The translations under genes and the position numbers were made by a program. The notes beneath the pieces are model-generated. The model made no database searches. It was not told the DNA's origin and was given only the letters and a program-made list of their open reading frames with translations. Shown one piece after another: positions 5,633 to 5,826 of a DNA stretch of 5,826 bases (positions within the stretch are counted from its first letter, which is position 1; each line of letters opens with the position of its first letter). Source of the DNA: Thermodesulfovibrionia bacterium (GTDB lineage Bacteria > Nitrospirota > Thermodesulfovibrionia > UBA6902); the NCBI GenBank assembly GCA_947258735.1, contig CAMYJJ010000184.1, forward strand, positions 1 to 5,826, read 5' to 3'.

Positions 5633-5709
5633 GGGCCCATAGCTCAGTTGGCTAGAGCCACCGGCTCATAACCGGTTGGTCCCAGGTTCGAGTCCTGGTG
5701 GGCCCACCA
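5633..5709 (+). tRNA. tRNA with CAU anticodon (elongator Met or Ile2)
   Basis: A complete 77-base cloverleaf is visible: acceptor stem GGGCCCA/TGGGCCC (7 bp), D arm GCTC/GAGC, anticodon stem ACCGG/CCGGT with loop CTCATAA, five-base variable loop, and T arm CCAGG/CCTGG with TTCGAGT. It ends in discriminator A and an encoded CCA. The anticodon CAT is at 5667-5669. The 1-72 pair is G-C, so it is not the initiator tRNA, which has a mismatch there. CAU leaves elongator Met or the TilS-modified Ile2 that reads AUA; the sequence alone does not settle which. Confidence 0.96.
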
Positions 5710-5747
5710 GATTCTTGCTGAATTGATCTAAAAGGATTGTAATTAAC

Positions 5748-5826
5748 TTGAATGAACAGCTAAAACTTCTGATTGAGCTGCAGGAACTTGATACTGCTAT
5801 CGTATCGTTAGCAGATAACATTGATT
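5748..5826 (+). CDS. C4 zinc-ribbon/coiled-coil protein (HP0958/CT398-like), 3' end beyond window
   Basis: The first 26 codons of a gene run off the right edge. Starting at TTG 5748, the frame reads NEQLKLLIELQELDTAI after the start residue. This helical opening is typical of the zf-RING_7 family (H. pylori HP0958, Chlamydia CT398), in which a long coiled-coil hairpin precedes a C-terminal C4 zinc ribbon. An in-frame TGA at 5724-5726 limits how far upstream the start can be. AAAGGA (5731-5736) lies eleven bases before the TTG, and no in-frame ATG is available. The nearby ATG at 5752 is in another frame and stops after three codons. Family members have been tied to RNA, RpoN or secretion-related complexes, but their role in this kind of organism is unclear. 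The zinc ribbon itself is not visible here. Confidence 0.68.
   Translation, partial: MNEQLKLLIELQELDTAIVSLADNID

Overview
This window looks like a piece of a bacterial chromosome, most plausibly from an anaerobic Desulfobacterota- or Nitrospirota-like lineage. That placement is an inference from gene content: a chromosomal Soj/Spo0J-type parAB pair, a sensor kinase ending in a 'two-CW' cysteine domain, a bacterial relative of the methanogen corrinoid protein MtrA, and a tRNA with an encoded CCA end. No transposase, phage gene or CRISPR array is visible. All intact genes have ordinary-looking coding sequence.

Layout. Positions 1-470 (+) hold the 3' part of a DsbA/thioredoxin-fold gene, closed by a strong hairpin-T-tract terminator at 495-528. 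A roughly 400-base stretch between converging genes (471-877) then has no convincing protein gene but carries strong ordered structure. On the minus strand this is a CRP-type palindrome (819-834), a -10-like hexamer, and an 88-nt segment that folds on a perfect 13-bp closing stem and ends in six Us. I read it as a candidate activator-dependent small RNA; the alternative is an unusually elaborate parB terminator. Positions 878-1720 (-) are parB and 1701-2474 (-) are parA, with the two genes overlapping by 20 bases. The gap upstream of parA has a perfect extended -10 and a 12-bp palindrome over the expected start point. Positions 2567-3712 (-) encode a three-part protein: Cys-rich N-terminus, MtrA-like corrinoid domain and DUF4346-like C-terminus. 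A 238-base divergent gap separates it from a membrane sensor histidine kinase at 3951-5474 (+). The window ends with a tRNA with CAU anticodon (5633-5709), which has a good sigma70-type promoter, followed closely by the start of a C4 zinc-ribbon/coiled-coil protein gene (5748 onward).

How the parts relate. ParA and ParB form the chromosome or origin segregation machinery and are clearly one transcription and translation unit. The MtrA-like gene and the kinase share a divergent control region, so a link between kinase signalling and one-carbon/corrinoid chemistry is possible but unproven. No mtrB-H genes and no response regulator are present here. The points most worth a second look are the putative small RNA and its CRP-like site, the MtrA-DUF4346 fusion with three cysteine clusters, and the kinase with a C-terminal two-CW domain.
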